A stretch of DNA of 64,000 bases from Mastigocoleus sp. MO_188.B34 (GTDB lineage Bacteria; Cyanobacteriota; Cyanobacteriia; Cyanobacteriales; Nostocaceae): contig NZ_JASJDK010000002.1 in assembly GCF_030065675.1 (NCBI RefSeq), forward strand, positions 62,001 to 126,000, read 5' to 3'. Below the pieces are notes generated by a model. It did not search any database. It was not told the DNA's origin and was given only the letters and a program-made list of their open reading frames with translations. Position numbers and translations under genes: made by a program. Position 1 is the stretch's first letter. Every line of letters begins with the position of its first letter. Of this stretch, positions 45,111 through 54,872 are shown in pieces.

Positions 45111-45520
45111 CATTGACCAGCATTGATAATGAGTTAGGTATAGCTAAGAATAATGCTGGCTTCTTATTTCTGGGAATTCTAAAATATTATTTTCAGAGAG
45201 ACTAAAAATAATTATTTGCTCTTGTTACGAATAAACTAAGTTGGTCTTCAATCTTTGTGCTAGTCTTATCCACAGGTACAATCTCAGTATTTGCGATCGC
45301 GGACATAACTCTGCTATTGAGACTTTTGTTGAGTATTAATCTCTATATGTGCTGCAACGCCACTCATGATCGTATTGTGCGATCAATTTTTTCTTATCTG
45401 TAAAACTGATGAAAGTATATCTTCGTCAGAGAAATTTGAAAGATTGCTGTAATTCTCAAAGCCGGATATAAAAGAAAAATAACTTCGTATAAATACTATG
45501 TTTATAGAATCATAAATAAC

Positions 45521-46975
45521 ATGGAGAATTGTTCGCGTAAGCCAACACGAAAGTCATCAAAAAGAAAAGCCATCAAAAAAATTTATAAAAGAATTCAACA
45601 AAAAAGAATTCAACACAAAAAAATTCACAAACGTCGCCAAAAGAGAATATCGCTTTTTACAGCTTTGGCAATTGTATTATTATTTACTGGTGGTGCTCTT
45701 GCGATCGCCTCGGTTAGAATTGGTTTTTTATTAATTGTCAGACCAAGTGAGGTTCTGTGGGTAAATCATTTTCTACCAGAGTGGGCAAAAATTAAGGATG
45801 TAGATCTCGACTTACCCCAAAGCCGCAAACAGATCGAAAATGCAATATATCACCAAGGACAAATTGCAGGGAAAGTCTTACCTTTAGCAAAAACTGCTGA
45901 CCAATCCTTTTTACTTCCTATTTTTCAAAAAAGACCCAACTGTCAGTCAGATTGTCAGAAAATTGTTGAATTGAGAGCTTATAATCTTTCCCAAAGTAGT
46001 GAAGTATCGCGACAAAAACACTATGAAATGGTTGCACGCTTAAAAATTGAGGGTCCAGAAGAATCCTTCGTTATTGCTCCCTTAGTAAATATTACTAACG
46101 AAACCCAAGGTGCTAACATTGCCTTACCTTTAAATCACATCGAGTCCTTTCAAGGAAATGATCTTCCAGCAGGAAAGTGGTTTTATCTCCGGGGTCAGCG
46201 TAATTCCGGTAATCATAGTGTAAATTACGGTCATATTATTTACTACAATCTGAAACGCAAACACCTGAAAGTAATGCAATCTTGGACTAGTCCATCGGGA
46301 GATAATCCAAAATGGCAACAGGTAACAGGGGACAATACAAAAGAATTAGTTGTTAACCAAACAGTTGGTTTTGAGCCTCGAGTTCGCGTTTATCAGGCTA
46401 AGTCCTTTAACTCTATTAATAACCCTATTAGACTTCGCCTGATCGCTCTTAAACCTCCAACCTTCAAAGATAGGGGTTACCAAAAAGCTTTACTCATTGC
46501 TCGCAAGGGTCTATGGACTCCAGCTTTTAAGTGGTTACAATTTATCCGAAAGCAGCACAAAGGCAAAATATCTGCAGATTCCATCGCTCAAATTGATTTA
46601 ATTCGCTTACACTCGGAACTGAGTACCAAGCAGGCAAACATCAATTGGGCAAGTCCCAGCCAACAAGTACAAGTGTATTTAATTGATGGTAGCTGGGAAA
46701 AAGCTTTACAAGTATTTGAGAAATCGCCAAGTAATTCCAAAGAAATAGTTAGCTTGCTCAAAGCAGACAGGGGTAGATTATGGGATCGCGTTAAAGTCGC
46801 GTTACAAGTTAATCCCAATCGTCCCCAAGTTCAAACATGGGGGGCTCTAATTTTAGCTGCAAAATTTGGAGATTCACGGGCAAAGTCATGGTTAAAAACG
46901 CAAAAAAGGTTAAATAAAAATAACTTTGCACGTCTTGAAATTTTGTTGGCAAGAATTGAGGATAGGACACAATAA
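45521..46975 (+). CDS. Uncharacterised one-helix membrane protein with basic N-terminus
   Basis: A 484-residue protein I do not recognise. The first 45 residues are extremely basic (Lys/Arg-rich, with repeated K-R-I-Q and K-K-I-H words). One membrane helix follows at about 48-75 (L-A-I-V-L-L-F-T-G-G-A-L-A-I-A). The remaining 400 residues would then lie outside the cytoplasm. A middle part (about 100-300) is beta-rich, with C-x3-C in N-C-Q-S-D-C, and a C-terminal part (about 315-480) is helical and solenoid-like. It is probably conserved among cyanobacteria. It stands alone. Confidence 0.8.
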   Translation: MENCSRKPTRKSSKRKAIKKIYKRIQQKRIQHKKIHKRRQKRISLFTALAIVLLFTGGALAIASVRIGFLLIVRPSEVLWVNHFLPEWAKIKDVDLDLPQSRKQIENAIYHQGQIAGKVLPLAKTADQSFLLPIFQKRPNCQSDCQKIVELRAYNLSQSSEVSRQKHYEMVARLKIEGPEESFVIAPLVNITNETQGANIALPLNHIESFQGNDLPAGKWFYLRGQRNSGNHSVNYGHIIYYNLKRKHLKVMQSWTSPSGDNPKWQQVTGDNTKELVVNQTVGFEPRVRVYQAKSFNSINNPIRLRLIALKPPTFKDRGYQKALLIARKGLWTPAFKWLQFIRKQHKGKISADSIAQIDLIRLHSELSTKQANINWASPSQQVQVYLIDGSWEKALQVFEKSPSNSKEIVSLLKADRGRLWDRVKVALQVNPNRPQVQTWGALILAAKFGDSRAKSWLKTQKRLNKNNFARLEILLARIEDRTQ

Positions 46976-47194
46976 TTACAATCATGTCCCATTGTTTTTC
47001 TGGGAAGTTTTATTCGAAATTAGGTAGATATCCAAATTAGAAGTGACATGCTGCCACACTCGCTGGATCAAATATGGGGTGGGAACATGTCACATACAAG
47101 AAAATATTGATGGATAGTGTCTAGGACATTAATCCTTTTAAAACATAGATTTGAGTAATTGGTGTTTTATATTTGGATTCAAAAAACTGATTTC

Positions 47195-47380
47195 TTATTC
47201 TTGTTTGGTATTTGCGGCCAATCGCTTCAGTTGTAAATGTTTTAGCTCTTGAAGTAGACAATCCACCTCAGCTTGTAAATGCATGAACTTGACCTGTTGG
47301 TCGACCTTATAGGGAGATTGATTTAACTTCGTTGCCACCATAGTTTGAGATTCTCGATCAGACACACTGGATATAGACAT
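47195..47380 (-). CDS. Small conserved hypothetical protein
   Basis: A 61-residue protein, M-S-I-S-S-V-S-D-R then a helical coiled-coil-like part V-K-F-M-H-L-Q-A-E-V-D-C-L-L-Q-E-L-K-H-L-Q-L-K-R-L-A. A second Met at residue 14 (M-V-A-T-K-L-N-Q-S) gives a 48-residue form that I recall from other filamentous cyanobacteria. No domain or function is known. It is monocistronic and lies between an unknown membrane protein gene and thrC. Confidence 0.65.
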   Translation of the reverse strand: MSISSVSDRESQTMVATKLNQSPYKVDQQVKFMHLQAEVDCLLQELKHLQLKRLAANTKQE

Positions 47381-47875
47381 CGTTAACTGAATGGAAATTT
47401 AACTCACACCATAAAAAATATTATAATAGCGTAATATAAAGAATCATTAAATTATTATATATTTGCCATTGTCATCCGTAATTACCAGGAAGTTATCACA
47501 TACTTGGTTACTTAAGTAGGCTGTGCTACAAAATTTACAACTATGGCAATATGAGACTGAATAGAAATGAAACTGTAGGAGCAAAACTAAATCCTATGGA
47601 ACTGAATGGAAGATTAGTTAACGGAAGATTAATTAACAGATTTGGAAAAATATTAAATCTTGAGAAATATTAAATCCTGAATAATGTAAATCCTGGCTGT
47701 TGATCTATGCATATTAAAGGATACAATAATATATTGCATTGCTTGATAATTAAAGCGGCAATCGTCTTGTAGTTCCATCTTGTAAATTCAAGATTTAGAT
47801 TTCAAGATAAGTAACAACTGCCTGCATTTTTTATTTAAAGTTTTTAATTTCTGATTAAGAGGCCTATTAAAAACC
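47381..47875. other. Intergenic region upstream of thrC
   Basis: AT-rich DNA between divergent genes. It has small direct repeats, for example GGAAGATTAGTTAAC next to GGAAGATTAATTAAC at about 47608-47638, and TTAAATCTTGA and TTAAATCCTGA at about 47653-47679. No gene; the thrC promoter is expected here. Confidence 0.5.
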
Positions 47876-48967
47876 GTGACTTTAAGCCTGTCTGCTGCGA
47901 CATCTCAACGCCAACCGTGGCGTGGATTGATAGAGCAATATCGTGAATACTTGCCTGTAAGCGAAGAAACTCCGGTAGTAACTCTGTTAGAGGGTAATAC
48001 TCCCCTTATCCCAGTTCCTGCGATCGCAAAACATATTGGCAGACAAGTAAACGTTTTTGTTAAGTACGATGGTCTCAATCCCACCGGTAGCTTTAAAGAC
48101 CGAGGGATGACAATGGCAATTTCTAAAGCCAAAGAAGCAGGAGCAAAAGCAGTAATTTGCGCCAGTACCGGAAATACCTCAGCAGCAGCAGCAGCTTATG
48201 CAAAGCGTGGGGGAATGAAAGCTTTTGTCTTGATTCCGGACGGCTATGTTGCTTTGGGAAAACTGGCACAGGCTTTGCTTTACGGAGCTGAAGTACTGGC
48301 GATCGAGGGTAATTTTGATGAAGCTTTAGAAATCGTCCAAGAAATTGCCCGTAATTACCCCGTTACTCTGGTCAATTCTGTTAATCCCTATCGTTTAGAA
48401 GGACAAAAAACGGCAGCTTTTGAAATTGTAGATACTTTGGGTGATGTTCCAGACTGGTTATGTATCCCAGTTGGTAACGCCGGTAATATTTCTGCCTACT
48501 GGATGGGATTTTGTGAATATCATCAAGCCCAAAAATGCAAGCGTTTGCCCAAAATGCTGGGTTTTCAGGCTGCAGGTTCTGCACCTTTAGTTAAAGGTGA
48601 ACGAGTTATGAATCCAGAAACCATCGCTACTGCAATTCGTATCGGTAACCCAGCCAGTTGGGAAAAAGCTGTTGCGGTAAAATCAGCTAGTATGGGTGGT
48701 TTCTATGCTGTAAGCGATGAAGAAATTCTTGATGCTTATAGGTTACTCGCATCGACAGAAGGTATTTTTTGCGAACCTGCAAGCGCTTCTTCTGTAGCAG
48801 GTTTATTGAAAGTAAAAGACCAAGTACCTACTGGAGCAACAGTAGTTTGTGTATTGACGGGAAATGGGTTAAAAGATCCAGACACAGCAATTAATCATAG
48901 TAATCCCCAGTTTAAAAAAGGTATACCAGCAAATATCAAATCTGTTGCTGAAGCTATGGGATTTTGA
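47876..48967 (+). CDS. thrC: Threonine synthase
   Basis: A 363-residue PLP enzyme converting O-phosphohomoserine to threonine. The PLP lysine is K74 in [10 protein letters not shown]. The cofactor phosphate loop is [10 protein letters not shown] at about 198-207, and [12 protein letters not shown] follows the lysine segment. The C-terminal part with F-C-E-P-A-S-A-S-S and [11 protein letters not shown] is complete. The start is GTG at 47876. Length fits the short bacterial form. The gene is monocistronic. Confidence 0.95.
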   Translation: MTLSLSAATSQRQPWRGLIEQYREYLPVSEETPVVTLLEGNTPLIPVPAIAKHIGRQVNVFVKYDGLNPTGSFKDRGMTMAISKAKEAGAKAVICASTGNTSAAAAAYAKRGGMKAFVLIPDGYVALGKLAQALLYGAEVLAIEGNFDEALEIVQEIARNYPVTLVNSVNPYRLEGQKTAAFEIVDTLGDVPDWLCIPVGNAGNISAYWMGFCEYHQAQKCKRLPKMLGFQAAGSAPLVKGERVMNPETIATAIRIGNPASWEKAVAVKSASMGGFYAVSDEEILDAYRLLASTEGIFCEPASASSVAGLLKVKDQVPTGATVVCVLTGNGLKDPDTAINHSNPQFKKGIPANIKSVAEAMGF

Positions 48968-49079
48968 GTGTTAGCGATAGGTAAATGCGTACTTTACGTA
49001 TAATATCTAAGGTTAATTAACGGTTTCTTTGTCTTTATGCTAATAGTTTCTTAATAACCCAAACCCCAAAGGTTGGTGC

Positions 49080-49550
49080 TTACTGTTCGCTCCTCCCAGT
49101 ACTAACTTTAGTTTTCTGTTGTTTAAAACCATCAATCGCATCGCCCAAAGCTGTAGTAAGGCTTTTACGGGTTTGAATGTGCATTTCTTGTTCCGTTTTT
49201 AAAGCTTGCTGTAAGCGATCGCGTTCTTTCATCACACCGATTAGTTTAACTTTCAGTTCTTTAATTGAATTCAGTTGTTCTACTTCATCCTGAATTTTTG
49301 TGGCTGTTTGAGCATCTGGTAACTTTCCATCGTCGATACCTTTTATTTGTTGAATTTCCGACTTTAAAGAACCTATAGTTTGTTGAAATAGTTGTACGTC
49401 TGTACGACGTTGTTCCGCTTCGGTATTATAAAGTTTACGCCATTTCTCTGAACTCTCCCAAGCCGATGTCAGTTGGGTTTGTAAATCAATTATTGCTTGT
49501 TTCAATTTCTGAATTTCTGTTAACCACTTCTGTGTTAAGTCTTGACTCAT
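49080..49550 (-). CDS. Coiled-coil protein of unknown function
   Basis: A 156-residue soluble, highly charged, nearly all-helical protein. I start it at M-S-Q-D-L-T-Q-K-W; an ATG four codons earlier is also present. Heptad-like patterns run through W-L-T-E-I-Q-K-L-K-Q-A-I and I-K-E-L-K-V-K-L-I-G-V-M-K-E-R-D-R-L, suggesting a dimeric coiled coil. A helical tail with basic residues follows. I know similar hypothetical proteins in cyanobacteria but no function. It is convergent with thrC. Confidence 0.75.
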   Translation of the reverse strand: MSQDLTQKWLTEIQKLKQAIIDLQTQLTSAWESSEKWRKLYNTEAEQRRTDVQLFQQTIGSLKSEIQQIKGIDDGKLPDAQTATKIQDEVEQLNSIKELKVKLIGVMKERDRLQQALKTEQEMHIQTRKSLTTALGDAIDGFKQQKTKVSTGRSEQ

Positions 49551-49562
49551 AAAAATCCACAT

Positions 49563-50090
49563 CTATATTATGTTAGCTTGCATTCTCTCACAAAAAGCCA
49601 GAATTCAACCTGGCATGAAGCTCAAAAATTTTTAAAATAACTAATAAGTAAAATTGTAATTTTAAGATATTCTATTGGAGTTATTTAAACTTTGATAAAG
49701 TATAAAACAAAATTTCAAAGCTTTAACGAGAAGTTGAAATCAAAAATATCTTTATCGATTACAAGACCTACAATAGTTATTAAGTATCATAGACATCAAA
49801 AATTATACAAATCACCAAAGTAGAATGTAAAGTCTGTACGCAGAAATTTAATCACTTAATTGATGATTTAATTCAATATAGTTTGTAATTCTATGGTTTT
49901 GACTTTGATACTTTCAATATAATGTTTTCAATAATTATTTTGAACTCTCAATAATTCATTTTCAATCAATTAATTAATTAATTAATTAATTATTATTAAG
50001 ATATAACTAGTTGGATTGATACATCATAAAAATATTAGGGTTGCTACTGTTGGAATATTGATGATGAATTTCTGATTCACCAAAAATATA
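49563..50090. other. AT-rich intergenic with (AATT)n tract
   Basis: Noncoding DNA between divergent genes. A tract of six consecutive ATTA/AATT tetranucleotides lies at about 49968-49992. No other feature is recognised. Confidence 0.55.
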
Positions 50091-51923
50091 ATGACTCAGC
50101 AAAAATACTCTAATAATTTAAATAATAATTCAAATAAGCTACTTGCTATGATTCGAAACTGGTTATCTGATAACTTGGGTGTAAGTTCAGTTCGTAAAGA
50201 ACAGGTTTATACAGACATATACAAATCAGTAAGTTTACAAGATGTTAGCTATTGGGTTGAAGTTCTGTTTGCTGCAGGAATTGCGACTTTGGGATTGGTA
50301 CTCAATAGCCCCGCTGTAATTATTGGTGCAATGTTGATATCACCATTAATGGGATGTATTCTCGCTAATGGATTATCACTAGCAGCAGGTGATGTTATTT
50401 TAGCTTGGCGGGCACTAATTAAGCTAATTTTGAGTTGCGGTGTGGCTATTTCATTTGCATTGTTTTTGGTATGGTTACTTCCATTTAAGGAAATGACACC
50501 TGAAATTTTAGCCCGCACTCGCCCGAATCTTTTAGATTTAGTTGTGGCTTTATTTTCTGGTGGTGTTGGTTCTGTAGCAATTTGCAAACAACCCAAGGGT
50601 GTTGTTACTTCTATTCCAGGAGTTGCGATCGCTGTTGCTCTCATGCCACCATTATGCGTTGTGGGCTACGGTTTAGGAATTGCAGCGAGTCAAGGTTTTA
50701 CTAATGGATTACAGGTTGCTAGTGGTGGTGGGTTATTATTTTTTACCAATTTAGTAGCCATCACTTTCACTGCAATGATAGTTTTTCTGGCATTGAATGT
50801 TGATAGCGCCCGTGCAACACAAAGTATCAGGAAATGGCGTCAACAAGATAAGGAAACTATCTGGATGCGAAACATGCTGGGAAGTTTACCAGCTTCCAAG
50901 AAACTGAAGAAAATTGGTACGCTTCCAGCCCGGTTTATGTTGATTTTATTTACCATAGTTGCAATTTTTATTCCTCTTAATCAATCATTTAGGCAACTGA
51001 AGCAAGAAGTTGCGCGCCAACAAGAGGAAAACTCGATTAATTCAGCAGTAAGGGAAGTATGGCAAGAAAATTTTGCTCAGTTACCAAATGGCGAACCGCG
51101 TTCTTTTATTGGTGGGATGGAAACGCGGATAAAAGAGCAGAGATTATTAGTTCAAATTCAGGTTTTTACTAGTAAGTTGTACGCACCAGAAGAACAAAAT
51201 AGTTATGTAAAAAAACTTGCTTGGCGTTTGAATAAACCACCAGAATTATTAGCCCTCAAGTTAATTGAAATTCCTACAGCATCCAATGAAGTGATTCGCT
51301 CTTTACCACAACAGAAGCCAGAAACAGTAGAACCAGTCGTTGTTACAGTTGCTCAATTACATGCTAATTTTGCTCAAGAAATACAAACAGCTATGGGCAA
51401 TCTGCGATTACCACCACCAGCTGAAATGGTTAATTATGAACTTACTACCACTCCCACTACACCATTAAAAGTTAGGGTCATATATTTAAGCGAACGTGAC
51501 ATTAGTTCAGATGCTCAGTTGTTATTAGCAGATGACATTAAAACTAGATTGGCTTATCCATCTGCGATAGTTCGCATGAATAGAATTTCTCCTGCGTTGG
51601 GAGACATATCATTTACCCGTGATGAATCTCAACTGACTCAAGTAGACATCGAAAAGTTGGATCGAGTCGCAAATATTTTACAACAACAGTCGGCTTTACG
51701 CTTACAAGTAATTACTCACAAACAAGCTGACGAACCGAAGGAAATTTTACTTGCTCGTTTCCAAGCAATAAAGGAATATCTAGAGTCAAAACGGCAAATC
51801 AAAGCTGACAGAATAATAATGGTAAATGGAGATACTTCTCGATTTAATGCAGTACTCCGATTAACGACAAAATCTTCAAATCAGACTTTTGTCGCCCAAT
51901 CTTTTGATAATTCCGTTCTCTAA
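50091..51923 (+). CDS. DUF389 (TIGR00341-type) membrane protein with OmpA-like tail
   Basis: A 610-residue protein. Residues about 55-300 are the DUF389 membrane domain: about six helices with A-V-I-I-G-A-M-L-I-S-P-L-M-G and A-L-M-P-P-L-C-V-V-G-Y-G-L-G, both typical. A further helix at about 285-303 is followed by a large soluble part. Its last 100 residues (L-D-R-V-A-N-I-L-Q-Q..., A-R-F-Q-A-I-K-E-Y-L) look like a divergent OmpA-like peptidoglycan-binding fold. DUF389 proteins have no established activity. The combination suggests an inner-membrane protein reaching towards the cell wall. The gene stands alone. Confidence 0.82.
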   Translation: MTQQKYSNNLNNNSNKLLAMIRNWLSDNLGVSSVRKEQVYTDIYKSVSLQDVSYWVEVLFAAGIATLGLVLNSPAVIIGAMLISPLMGCILANGLSLAAGDVILAWRALIKLILSCGVAISFALFLVWLLPFKEMTPEILARTRPNLLDLVVALFSGGVGSVAICKQPKGVVTSIPGVAIAVALMPPLCVVGYGLGIAASQGFTNGLQVASGGGLLFFTNLVAITFTAMIVFLALNVDSARATQSIRKWRQQDKETIWMRNMLGSLPASKKLKKIGTLPARFMLILFTIVAIFIPLNQSFRQLKQEVARQQEENSINSAVREVWQENFAQLPNGEPRSFIGGMETRIKEQRLLVQIQVFTSKLYAPEEQNSYVKKLAWRLNKPPELLALKLIEIPTASNEVIRSLPQQKPETVEPVVVTVAQLHANFAQEIQTAMGNLRLPPPAEMVNYELTTTPTTPLKVRVIYLSERDISSDAQLLLADDIKTRLAYPSAIVRMNRISPALGDISFTRDESQLTQVDIEKLDRVANILQQQSALRLQVITHKQADEPKEILLARFQAIKEYLESKRQIKADRIIMVNGDTSRFNAVLRLTTKSSNQTFVAQSFDNSVL

Positions 51924-52368
51924 TTCTTGATTTATTTCTCAATACGAATCTATTACTTAGGATTATGCACTAATAAATACAAGTTTATTCTGGGAACTTA
52001 ATTTATAGAAGCTCAACTTTAAAAGAGGGGATATTTTCTTTGCATAGCTTAAATGTAAAGTTATATATCTCTTTTTTCTTATTCACTTTTTCAATACTGA
52101 TTTTCTGAGATTTTGTGTAACTTTGGGTAGAAGATCTACATTATACCGGAATATCATTTACTTCGTGAATCTTTAGATTATTTGCAAGAGTAAATAATTC
52201 AAAATAGTTTTAATTACGATAACTATATAAATTTAATTATTTGTTATTTCCTAACAATCGAATAAAGTTTAATATTTTTTAATTCTAAACGAGTTAATAA
52301 GTATTCGATGTATGTTGACTTTTTGTTAAGTAAATATACACCTAATCGGTAGATTAAAAGCATTTTGA
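51924..52368. other. AT-rich intergenic, nothing recognised
   Basis: Together with the inverted-repeat element that follows, it makes a gap of about 535 bases between two genes on the same strand. No terminator or promoter can be placed with confidence. Confidence 0.5.
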
Positions 52369-52466
52369 GGGAGCATCTACTTTTGGAAGAAACATAATTA
52401 TTGGTGACCCCAAATCCAATCATATCGTTGGTCTAAAAAATATATCTGCCGAAAGTGGATGCTCCC
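52369..52466. repeat. Inverted-repeat element, 18-bp arms (MITE-like)
   Basis: The left arm GGGAGCATCTACTTTTGG (52369-52386) and the right arm CCGAAAGTGGATGCTCCC (52449-52466) match at 16 of 18 positions when paired. Total length is 98 bp. It resembles a miniature inverted-repeat element. No target duplication is evident. The right arm contains the ATG used as start of the next gene. Confidence 0.7.
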
Positions 52467-52776
52467 AGCTTCTCAATCCCAAGCAGAATCAGCTTTAACA
52501 TTAGATGAACTCAATTTTAAAATACTAATTTCAACTATCTGGGCAACATTTAGAGGATTAGGAATAGCATTGCTGGGAGCAATGGGTAGTTACATGAATG
52601 GGACTAATGGCTTGTTGATTACTTTAACTTGCACTTTTATTTTTACTGGCATTCTGTTTCTAGCTGCTACAGCTTTAGAATATAGGCTGAGCAAATTTTA
52701 TACTTTTATTGTCCTATCTTTAATCCTAGAAGTGGGTTTATTGAGTGGATGGATTATCCATTATTTCCTCAATTAA
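52459..52776 (+). CDS. Small membrane protein, three helices
   Basis: A 105-residue hydrophobic protein I do not recognise. Three helices lie at about 24-42, 49-70 and 80-103 (G-L-G-I-A-L-L-G-A-M-G-S-Y, L-L-I-T-L-T-C-T-F-I-F, F-I-V-L-S-L-I-L-E-V-G-L-L). The ATG lies in the right arm of an inverted repeat (52449-52466), so the first residues M-L-P-A-S may be recruited from that element or the true start may lie downstream. No ribosome-binding site precedes it. The open frame and helix pattern support a real protein. Confidence 0.55.
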   Translation: MLPASQSQAESALTLDELNFKILISTIWATFRGLGIALLGAMGSYMNGTNGLLITLTCTFIFTGILFLAATALEYRLSKFYTFIVLSLILEVGLLSGWIIHYFLN

Positions 52777-53818
52777 ACAGACCCAAGCAAAATAGACAAT
52801 GGAATTCTTGGTACCGCTAATTCATTACTACACTTTAATCTCAGACCTTTTGACAGCAAAAATACATTGATTGGCTGCATGTATAATTAAGTCTTAAAGA
52901 AGAATAAATTATAGTTATTTCAACGTTTACAATCTTTTGCATTGTTTAAAAACAACGCGATAACAAAGGCTAAGAGTATTATTCAGGAATAGATTTTTGA
53001 AAGCATTTTTATCCCCTTGGCAATATATATCACTTACTAAAGTGGCACATACATATAAATATAGTTTTGCAGGCAATGTAATATTAAATATTAGAGAGCA
53101 ATCTATAGTATTAGCAACCCCCGCAAAGGAGGCGGTAAAAAAAGTGAAGCACAAGTAAGTACCACATTGATTGAAGATTAATCTTTCAAAGGTACATATG
53201 GTTTAGCAATGTTTGCGAGAAGAAACCGAGACCGGATGTTGCTTAACAACACCGTAATTGTGTTTTGCGATTCTGAGTAAGTCTTGTAACTAGAAATAAG
53301 AAATTTATTAGTTGAAATTACAAAAGAATTTCCTCAAAACCAATAACTAATTTAACGGGCAAACAACGATTAGATCGGGTAAAGTTGATTTTTTATTCGT
53401 AATTGTTCTGCTTTGAGTATATAACTTAAACATTGAAAATTAGATGTTGCGGATATAACTGTCAATAAATACTCGATTAAATATATTGTCCTTTCTTATA
53501 TTCTGCCAAAGCTACTGCTATGTAGTATTTTCTTGAGAATAATGCAAAATTAATTGCAATTAATATCGTTGCATTGAGTCATTTCTTGTAAATGCAGTTA
53601 ATATCTGCCTGAAAAGTAATATTAAATACTGATTAATATTGGATTACTCATATAGGTAATTCCCATTTTAATTGCGAAAAGTGCTAATAGCCAGTCGCGA
53701 ATAAATTACTGATGCAGATATCTCTTTCATCGTTTTTTTAGTAGTGATTGTGTTCCAATAACATTGTTATCTACTACTAATTTATCCACATTTATCAACA
53801 AATATTCTCTTTAAAAAC
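52777..53818. other. Long intergenic region before the barrel-like gene
   Basis: About 1 kb. A stretch at 53217-53241 (GAGAAGAAACCGAGACCGGA then TGTTG) is nearly repeated at 61350-61376. A 75-codon open frame on the minus strand (53154-52927) lacks coding character. The promoter of the 53819 gene should be near its 3' end. Confidence 0.5.
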
Positions 53819-54451
53819 ATGAAATCTACTACTTCTTTCTTAATTTCTCTTGGTATTGCTGTATCTGCTGTAGTTGGAACATCTTTTAGTGTTTTAGCAT
53901 CGCAACCATACCAACAAAAATCAACTGTTAGTACACAATCTTATCAATCTACAACAAATACTCAAACTTCAAACACTCAAACTTCTTCTACTAAAGTTTC
54001 TTCAAAACAAGTAGCTCAAATTTTTGGTGGTTCTCAACAATCAAAACGTCCTGGAGATAACTATATTGGTTTAGGAAGTATTATTGGAGGAGATACTGAT
54101 TTCGTTGATGCTGCAATTATTAGTAAGGTAAAACTATTGAATTTAGGTTCTTCTAAATCGATATCTGTTAGACCTTCAGCTGTATTTAGCAATGGCGATC
54201 TCGATGTACGTATTCCCGCAACTTTGGACTGGACCAAAATCAACCGCGATTTGGGAGAATTCAATGGTAGAGTTACTCCTTATGCTGGTGGTGGAGTTGC
54301 AATTGATTCAGGAGGAGATGCAGATTTAATGCTAACTGCTGGAGTCGATGTTCAGCTAACTCCTAGATTTACTGGTACAGCTGCAGCCAATGTTCTATTC
54401 TTAGGTGAAACCGAATTTGATACAACTGTTGGTGTTGGTTACAATTTCTAA
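53819..54451 (+). CDS. Secreted outer-membrane barrel-like protein
   Basis: A 210-residue exported protein. The signal peptide M-K-S-T-T-S-F-L-I-S-L-G-I-A-V-S-A-V ends near V-L-A-S at about 25-28. A Ser/Thr/Gln-rich low-complexity spacer (about 29-75) is followed by a beta-rich domain (about 80-210) with alternating hydrophobic strands. The chain ends T-V-G-V-G-Y-N-F, an aromatic C-terminus as in outer-membrane barrel proteins. The size suits an 8-strand barrel. Function unknown; a surface or envelope role is likely. Confidence 0.75.
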   Translation: MKSTTSFLISLGIAVSAVVGTSFSVLASQPYQQKSTVSTQSYQSTTNTQTSNTQTSSTKVSSKQVAQIFGGSQQSKRPGDNYIGLGSIIGGDTDFVDAAIISKVKLLNLGSSKSISVRPSAVFSNGDLDVRIPATLDWTKINRDLGEFNGRVTPYAGGGVAIDSGGDADLMLTAGVDVQLTPRFTGTAAANVLFLGETEFDTTVGVGYNF

Positions 54452-54494
54452 GTTTTAGACTTCCATAGCTTAGTTTTTAAAGCTTAGAAATATG

Positions 54495-54514
54495 GGGGGT
54501 GTAAAATTACCCCC
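54495..54514 (+). terminator. Hairpin after the barrel-like gene
   Basis: GGGGGT (54495-54500) pairs with ACCCCC (54509-54514) around an 8-base loop, 43 bases past the stop. No T-run follows, so its efficiency is doubtful. Confidence 0.45.
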
Positions 54515-54533
54515 AATTAATCAAAAAATTTCT

Positions 54534-54642
54534 GGCGTTGCTGATGACGGATATGATTTTGCCCCCCAACCCCCAAATTTGGGGGATTTAGGGGGCGTCA
54601 CTCAAACAATAAAAATGAATTATATTTTAATTCAGCAACGCC
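54534..54642. mobile_element. 109-bp MITE with terminal repeats and 8-bp target duplication
   Basis: Terminal inverted repeats GGCGTTGCTGA (54534-54544) and TCAGCAACGCC (54632-54642) are perfect. Identical 8-bp flanks AAATTTCT lie at 54526-54533 and 54643-54650 and are best read as a target-site duplication. The interior holds a strong G/C hairpin (GCCCCCCAACCCCC...GGGGGATTTAGGGGGC, 54561-54596). There is no coding capacity. It would be moved by a transposase encoded elsewhere. Confidence 0.9.
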
Positions 54643-54872
54643 AAATTTCTTTACTATTTCTAATAATCTGATGAATCACCGAAGATAATAAAGTTAACAT
54701 TTCATCGGTTTTGGGAATAGATAACACACTTTAAAAGTAGATATATAAAGAATTGTAGTGACTTAGATACTGACTATAATTTTTCTGTTTAAAATTAACA
54801 TATTTCCTTCAATAAATATATTTCGTATCAGGCTATTTATCTCACTCACTTTGAGAATTAATCTTTGCAAAA

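Larger units (their letters stand above)
44422..45520. other. Long intergenic region after leuD
   Basis: About 1.1 kb. It includes a C6 then T9 run at 44629-44650, a GC-richer hairpin area near 44780-44810 (TCGGGGCTGCTTTTTT), the possible small RNA ending at 45110 and a HIP1 octamer near 45294. I see no protein gene. Confidence 0.5.

Noticed and set aside
44911-45123. 70-codon minus-strand open frame
   Set aside because: It lies antisense to a strong plus-strand terminator and hairpin region, so the open frame is most likely incidental.
52927-53154. 75-codon minus-strand open frame in a long spacer
   Set aside because: No convincing start signal or recognisable pattern; length is within chance for AT-rich DNA read on both strands.
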